Origin: Adiantum capillus-veneris
Lineage: Eukaryota; Streptophyta; Polypodiopsida; Polypodiales; Pteridaceae
Direction of reading: 5' to 3'
Assembly: GCA_014529385.2 (NCBI GenBank)
Contig: CM043952.1
Span: forward strand, 65,188,370 to 65,252,369
Length of the DNA: 64,000 bases
Shown piece after piece: positions 57,903-64,000 of this stretch (its first letter is position 1; the number at the start of each line of letters is the position of its first letter). Under the pieces are notes generated by a model that saw only the letters and a list, made by a program, of their open reading frames with translations, ran no database searches and had not been told where the DNA came from. A program made the position numbers and the translations under genes.

Positions 57903-60900
57903 GAAGGGATCCAACTCAATAGCTGCATTCAGCTGCGATAATCAACACAGATCCGTAGCTTCTTGTTTTTCTTTGGCACCACTACAATTGATGAGATCCA
58001 CTCTGAATTTTCAATTGAGAATATAAATATGAAATTCAACAATCTATCCAATTACTCTTTGACTTGCTTGGCATAATCTGGATTCATATGACCTAGCCTA
58101 CTTGGTAGGAACCGCATCCTTCTTCAAATTGGTACAATGTTGGAAAAATCTAGGATCAAGGCCCTTCAGTTCGCATAGTCCCGTGAAAACACATCCATGA
58201 ACTTCATCAATAACTTGATAAAATCAGTCCTGAGGATTCTTCTATGTCCACACAAATTTTGATAAGTTTATGTTTGTCATGTGTCCCAAGATTTACTTCT
58301 TGAAGGCATCCTCCTCAACCCACAAAACTTTATTCATTTGCTTCTCGAATTCACATTCTTGCGGGAATAATTCCTTAAGATCCATTTGCTCGAGGTCTAG
58401 TATGCTCTTGTTAGCCAATTTTGGAATATCATTATTGGAACTTAATTTGGTTTCTTCCCACCATGGTTAAGTCGGGGCATTCTCCGCATAATGCTTTTGG
58501 ATTGCTTCTACATCCACCGTACAAATAGCCATCAAATCTTGATTTTCTTGTAGATATTTGGCTTCTTCTTCATCCATCAATACCTCCATCATATTTACTG
58601 GTTTGGCCACAATGGGTTGGCTCTTCTCACAAACATGATTGGCTTGTTGATACAGAACTTGTACCTTCCTTGATCCTTTCTGTATAACTAACATATGCTT
58701 GGCCCAATTTTGTTTCACCTTGACTTGTCACAACCATGGTTGGCCCAACAACATCTGGTAATATGCTTGCATCCCCTAGAGATTTAACACCATAAAGGAC
58801 ATCGCAAAAGGTATTCACCCTATATCAAAAGTCACACCCCTTAGTATGCCTTATTATCAGACTTGTCTTTGATTTTCCATTTTGATTAAAAAACAGGACC
58901 TGTTCTAATTTTTGCCATCCATACTTCTTACATGTCTCCCATGTAATGATATTGACTCCAGATCCTCCATCTACAAGTACATTTTATGATTTTACTACCC
59001 TGATATCGAACAATGATCAGTGGGGCTCGGTCATCTGCCAGAGGACGCAACTCTTTTGATGCTATTTTATTTAGTGATGGTCCCTCCAATGGATTCATTA
59101 ATTTCTCTTTCAAGGAAAGTACCGATTGAAGCATATCTCCCAGGTTGCACCATTGCTTTCCAGATATCCAACTAAAAAATTCCATTCACCAAGTCCTTTC
59201 AAGGTTTGGTATTGATCAACTCTTCAACTGGAGCATCACATGTTACCTCAACATCCCGTTTTCCTTTCATGATTACAGTGGATTTTCTACCAGCCACTTA
59301 TGTGGCTGTGGTTGTTTTTGTTGGTTTGAGATTGCCCTTTTTTTCCTTCGGACGGACTTGAGGTAACAATATCAGCTCTATCTCTATCCATTGCACCACT
59401 TCCTTCAAAACAATTATGTGATCCTACACAGTGGGTTTCAAAACTGCCTACTGAATTGGATGAGCTTCCTTTCCCAAAGAACAGGTGATTACTTGGAATT
59501 TTGAATCAAAAGGTTTGGATTCTTTTGCTGTTTCTTTCTGTGAGGTCATTATTTCAATAGACACCATGTTTGTACTAGGCCCTTTCTCTTTCTCCGCTTT
59601 CTTGTGGTCATATTCCGCAACCTCCTTACATTTCCTGCACAATGATCATCATCAAACAAAATGAACAATGCTTTTGCCTTGGTGGATAGAAATTTGGTCT
59701 GCATGCACCCTGACCATCTCCCCCTTGGCCTCCAAATCGGCATCCTTGGTTTGAAGGGCTCACATAATTTTGCCGAGTCTCTTGCTGCTATCCTTGTTGG
59801 GAAACTTGTACCGCATTGGCCGCTTGACTCGACTGTTTATTTTACTGAGTTTGCCAATTTGCCATGTTCGAGGAATTATATTGGCATTGACTGGTGTTAT
59901 GATTCTTCATTTGACAAATATTACACCAAAGTTCATTCAATTGCACGATTACTAGTCGCATGATCCTCATTTTGAAATTTGGTAGTACAATGTAATTTTG
60001 AAGTGGTCGCTTCTGAGGTTTTTCCCTTTCCTGCTGCCATTGCCCGTGACTTCTTTTTGGCTTCCTTGGTCTTTGCTCATTGTGCAGGAGGATCCTCTTC
60101 CGAGCTCGCATCCTCTTTTGTATCACTATCCGTGTATTCTTTGGAGTCACTTTTTGCTGACTGTTTCTTGTATTTTTTTAGCGGGGGGGACACCTAAAGA
60201 TCTCTCTGCCACCTAGGCCACAAATATAACCCATTCAAATGATACCATTTCCACGTCAATAGCAGCTAGTGCGGTTTGGAGACTCTTTGCAATCCCCATA
60301 CATAATAAGAATTCACCATTTTGCTTATTGTACATGCCGTTCCCACTCTCTGAAGTACCATACAAAACTTAGCCGTGTAAGTTTCCACATTTGATCTTTT
60401 TTGCTTGCACAACCGCAAGCGCTTTGACATATGTGGAGTTGTTTTCTTTGTACAAAATCTCTTCAGGAATGCTGCAACAATATCCAAAAAACTTTTAGAA
60501 TAATAGTCCAAATATTTTTCGAGCCACTTTGATGCTTTTCCACTTACTACTTAGGATGGTTTGAAACACAGCTTCCTTATGCACCACATCACCACTACCA
60601 TTCAATAGTGCATGCCGCTTTTCAAAGGATCGTACATGTGAATCCTATATTTTTTTGCACGCCAACTTCTACAGTGCCAAAAACTCCTAGCATTGTCGAT
60701 CTAGTCGGAATAGGAACAATTGTAACTGCCAAAATTCCGGATGAGAATCTCACAACCTCATTTGGTCCTCCTGTCAATCCAAGTGGATCCAAAATGGAGG
60801 GGCCAATAGCATTAGGATCCTAACTTGCAAATGATAGCTGGTATAGTGCCCACAATTGCGGCCACACTCCCTTAAAGGCTTAATCCTGCTAATGCCAAAA

Positions 60901-60944
60901 AAAGCAGTTTGGAAGTACCCGCACTATCTGGATCATAAGTCTGA

Positions 60945-61260
60945 TCCAAAGAAGGAAGAGGTGTTTGAAGGACCTCAGGAGTGGACTCAGATCCGTGTTA
61001 CTCATTTACTCGTTTGCAAACCAATCCAATTTTGTCTGGTCTAATTGAGAAAAAGTTTCTGTAAGTTTGATCGTATCCTCTTCAAATGCCCTTTCCCCCC
61101 ATGCAGAGAAGGGGGAGCTCTTTGAAGGAACTCATGAGTGGACTCAAATCTGCGTTGCTTGTTTGCAAATTGATCCAATTTTGTCGGATCTGATTGATTG
61201 AATGTGTCTGTGGCTTTGATCTTATCCTCTTCAAATGACCTTCCCCCCCATGGGTCTTTC
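60945..61260. repeat. Imperfect tandem duplication of about 165-175 bp in gypsy gag leader
   Basis: TTTGAAGGA.CTCA.GAGTGGACTCA, TTGCAAA..ATCCAATTTTGTC and CTTATCCTCTTCAAATG.CCTTCCCCCCATG occur in order twice (about 60967-61100 and 61120-61250). Confidence 0.8.
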
Positions 61261-61408
61261 GGTTCCGCTAGAGTGGCATCTTGGGTTCTGGAGGAGTTCC
61301 GCATCTTGCGTTTCTACCATGGCAGAAGGATGACGGGAGAAGGTGGACCATGATACCTTGTTCACTAAAACATGGTATCCACTATGTCTCAGTGGTGGTC
61401 ACACCATG

Positions 61409-62148
61409 TGTTAAGTATGGAGCCTGATTTACCCTTGTAATTTTCTGTGGTAAAAGCGCACATTTGTAAGGCCCCCATTATGAGGAGAAGCCATTGTGCG
61501 TGAAGGAAAATCACTCACCGGAAACCAAAATTTTCACGGACAAGAATCAGGGGCAACTTTAAAGGCCTCGGGGGCGGAGGCCCCCGAGACTTTTTTTTTC
61601 GCCGGAATATTATGGCCGGACGGCGGTCGGAAAGTGGTCGGAAAACAACCGGTCGGTTGGCCGGTGGCCGGTAGTCAATGGCCGATGGCCGGTGGCCGAA
61701 TTCAAAAGCGGACTTGTCTTCTCAAGGGCGGCCACACATGGGCGGATTGGAGGGTCCGATTTGGACTTATTCGCACAAGGGCGGCTACACATGGCTGTCT
61801 CTCATAAGAGAGGGCAGCCCTTTTGGCCTATAAAAGGAGGCCATTTCTACACACATTTCATAGTGTGAAGTTGATGCAACAAGGTGAGTGTGAGGTGGTG
61901 AGAGTGAAGCAAGGCGGGAGCTCCATTAAGGGTATAATCCCTTTGTAAACTACTTCTTGTTTTGAAGTACTAAAGCCATTGAGTGGCTGCTTTCCCGTGG
62001 ACGTAGCCCACATTGGGTGAACCACGTATATCGTGTGTACTCTCTCTCTATCTCTCTCACTACTCTATAATCTCGTGTATATAAATCTGTCTCTTTCCAT
62101 TAAGTAATCTACTCAATTATCTATTTAGCTACGTCTTATTTCTTAACA
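61409..62148 (+). repeat. Solo LTR of the 34.9-kb copia family, target duplication CCATG
   Basis: TGTTAAGTATGGAGCC to ATTTCTTAACA, 740 bp, flanked by CCATG at 61404-61408 and 62149-62153. It is homologous, in reverse orientation, to the LTRs at 34857-35602 and 39400-40261. It has a TATA box (TATAAAA, 61829-61835) and the CCGGTGGCCGG-rich block near 61610-61700. No internal element sequence adjoins either end. Confidence 0.95.
61829..61835 (+). promoter_or_regulatory. TATA box of the solo LTR
   Basis: CCTATAAAAGGAGG is conserved in all three LTR copies of the family. It could initiate transcription rightward from this LTR. Confidence 0.7.
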
Positions 62149-62153
62149 CCATG

Positions 62154-62540
62154 AACCCTGATTCCATAAACATTGCCAATTTGTAGTTGATAGTGGGTTG
62201 TCAGTGTTACCCATGTGCAATGTAAGAAACAAAACACATGAATAGCTACTTCATTGCCGAAAAGTAAGGTACAAAAGACCAAAGAATAGATGAATAATAT
62301 TGCTATTCATCATCATGCACCTTACATAGAACAAAGTGTACATATATCCATACATATATGCCATATGCAGAGTGCATTTGACTTATAGACTCCCTTTTGA
62401 CACACCGATATGCAGAGTGCATCTGACTTATAGACGTCCTTTTGACACACCAGTACAAATCAGTTGCCCATTTTTGATTCGCATGCATATCGTTTCATAC
62501 TTTTACTAAGGTGCCCTCCAACCTAACGCACATTTTATGG
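62154..62540. other. No gene; 45-bp tandem duplication at 62363-62452
   Basis: ATATGCAGAGTGCATYTGAC and the following segment to CTTTTGACACACC occur twice with a 45-bp period. Confidence 0.8.
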
Positions 62541-63480
62541 TTTAAAGCAAGCACTTAGTGCTTGGCATGAGAGGATTACAGCCTATTTGATTACCATTGG
62601 TTTTTGTATGGCTGATGCAAATCACTTCTTATATGTGTGGGAGAAAGAGGTAAGTATTGTGATCGTATGTATCTATATGGATGATCTAATTGTTGTTGGT
62701 GGCAATTTTGTGGGGCTGAATTTGAGCATGTAAAGAGCCTTTCAAAGCAGAGTTTGAAATGAATGGTCTAGAGAGCTATGTTACTTTTTAGTAATTGAGA
62801 TTGTGTGCACAAAAGAGGGCATTTGGTTGGTAAAAAGGCAATGTGTATTAAATATGCTGCCAAAGTATGGTATGGTTGATTGTAAGCCTATTGCTATGCT
62901 CTTGTGTAAGAATTTTAAGGTGCAAGATAATGTGGGTAGCCTGCTTGAGAATACCACCATGTACATAATGATTATGGTAGCCTTATCTACTTGACAATCT
63001 TATGACCATATTTGAGTTATACTGTTGGGCCTGAGATTCAGTTTATGCAGCTTCCTAAGAATCCACACTTGGATGTGATGAGACATGCTTGTGATATATG
63101 AGTGCTATATTGGATGAGCCACTCTTTCATGAGGTTCACACGGAGGTGAAACTCTATGGTTACATAGATGTAGATTCGGTTGGAGATTGGCAATCTACCA
63201 GCAACTCTACGGTTTCAATTGGGAGTGCTGCTATCATATGGAGCAGCAAGAAGTAACTCACCATTGTTTTGTTGCGTACAAAGGCTGAGTATGGAGTAAT
63301 GCAATGGAAACACGTGAAGTAGCATGGTTGCAAATGCTAGTTGGAAATATGGGCTTATAGGTTTACGCATCGATTGTCATCACTTGCATGCTAAGATATC
63401 AGGTTCAACACAAGGTATACATTGATGACTTGTCACATACATTTATGAATGGAAAGAGATAGCAGACACAAGGATCATTT
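62541..63480 (+). pseudogene. Copia reverse transcriptase and RNase H remnant
   Basis: Broken + strand frames give the RT catalytic region (VSIVIVCIYMDDLIVVGGNF, about 62652-62711), then CTKEGIWLVKRQCVLNMLPK and YGMVDCKPIAML at 62803-62900. RNase H fragments follow near 63000-63350 (SYTVGPEIQFMQLPKNPHLD; MEYCNGNT; SSMVANA). It carries several frameshifts and leads directly into a partial LTR of the same family as 41505-42269. Confidence 0.82.
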
Positions 63481-63499
63481 CCAATGACATGGTTTTCCT

Positions 63500-63721
63500 A
63501 TTGAGAGTGATGTCCACTTACCCTTTGAGCTCATTCATGAGATTTCAAATTGACCATTATACATAGTCTTTTATTATGTTGTAGTTTATAGTTACGCTTT
63601 GTAGACCTTATCGCTAACCTTATCATCATATTTTGTTTGCAAAAAAGAAGAAGAAGCAAATTTCAGCCTCCATCTTCATTGTGTGATCTCTCTCAGCTCT
63701 CTTGTTCTCTATCTCTTTACA
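63500..63721 (+). repeat. Partial copia LTR (3' end), related to 41505-42269
   Basis: Shares TTATTATGTTGTA, TTTGTAGACCTTATC and the end ATCTCTTTACA with the LTR at 42 kb. The 5' part of the LTR is missing. Confidence 0.65.
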
Positions 63722-64000
63722 TAAGAGGTTGATCACACCACTTATTTATCTTGATTTTGGGTTTATTACCAATTGGTAATGGCAGAGAGAAGGCCACATC
63801 ATGTCAATTTAATTACCTCAAAAGGTGGATTAACTTCCTCAGATTCCCTTGTAAATATCAAGATCACCTAAAAAACAATGAGATTTACCATATAAGAGAG
63901 CAACCACCTTGATTGTATAAGACCCTCCTCTTCCCAACCCTTACTAGATACATTTAACCAATAGTTTGCAGCTAATGATGGTCCATCAACTCAATGACCA
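63722..64000 (+). other. Window end; possible start of another gag
   Basis: An ATG at 63779 opens a 31-codon frame (MAERRPHHVNLITSKGGLTS) preceded by ATTGGTAATGGC, which weakly resembles a primer site. Too short to assign. Confidence 0.2.

Larger units (their letters stand above)
56921..61320 (-). pseudogene. Decayed Ty3/gypsy gag-pol, interrupted by a MITE
   Basis: Minus-strand order: gag start with a repeated segment (61304-60930), gag core (DIVAAFLKRFCTKKTTPHMS, about 60511-60300), CCHC knuckle CNICQMKNHNTSQC near 59900, and a protease neighbourhood near 58930-59040. A linker follows (KQNWAKHMLVIQKGSRKVQV, 58718-58650). RT starts at about 58020-57930 (EWISSIVVVPKKNKK, ICVDYR), is split by a 244-bp insertion, and continues with KTAFITSWEFFACMVMWFGL and FGLFWMISLFLEKN-like sequence (the catalytic xxDD is lost to a frameshift). 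RNase H starts near 57100 (KDFHVFVDTSYIAIESVLM) and ends abruptly at 56921. The order and wording match the + strand element at 3.9-8.2 kb. It is heavily mutated and non-functional. Confidence 0.88.

Overview
This is a nuclear plant window made almost entirely of transposable-element debris, with one convincing host gene. The evidence for a land plant is an eight-exon cytosolic asparaginyl-tRNA synthetase of plant type, initiator-Met primer-binding sites next to several LTRs, and a degenerate tandem array of plant-type PLS pentatricopeptide repeats. The wording of those repeats (motifs like LGNALVDMYAKCG and ALIAGYAQQ) resembles PPR families I associate with ferns and lycophytes. A fern-like genome is therefore my best guess, but the sequence alone does not prove it.

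Layout. 1-2.2 kb: no recognised gene. 2.3-8.2 kb: remnants of two different Ty3/gypsy elements on the + strand. 8.2-13.7 kb: a minus-strand gypsy element with an open 1167-codon gag-pol, cut off before integrase, with a 1.59-kb LTR and a primer-binding site. 13.7-18.9 kb: a minus-strand Ty1/copia element with both LTRs, whose left LTR directly abuts the gypsy LTR. 18.9-20.2 kb: a second, diverged gypsy LTR and a LINE reverse-transcriptase fragment. 20.9-21.8 kb: a long inverted-repeat (foldback) element. 22.8-27.2 kb: the asparaginyl-tRNA synthetase gene, with a perfect 213-bp tandem duplication across an intron/exon junction. 27.4-30.2 kb: a decayed copia-like element with two LTRs, starting 267 bp after the stop codon. 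30.7-34.7 kb: copia debris, a SINE candidate and a 69-bp poly(C) tract. 34.9-40.3 kb: a complete but decayed minus-strand copia element with a perfect ATCAT target duplication. 40.6-42.3 kb: copia gag debris, then a + strand LTR with primer site. 42.7-47.1 kb: a pseudogenised PPR array. 47.9-49.7 kb: copia gag-protease-integrase remnant. 50.3-55.8 kb: an element with 143-bp LTRs and no recognisable coding content. 56-61.3 kb: a decayed minus-strand gypsy element carrying a 244-bp Mutator-like MITE. 61.4-62.1 kb: a solo LTR of the 34.9-kb copia family with a perfect CCATG target duplication. 62.5-63.7 kb: copia RT/RNase H and a partial LTR.

I see no cooperating gene system, CRISPR array, rRNA or clear tRNA gene. 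The most interesting signals are structural: the recent intragenic duplication in the synthetase gene, the foldback element just upstream of it, the nesting order of the retroelements, and many short direct duplications (about 35-213 bp) in unrelated sequences. Coordinates of decayed elements are approximate except where terminal dinucleotides or target duplications are given.
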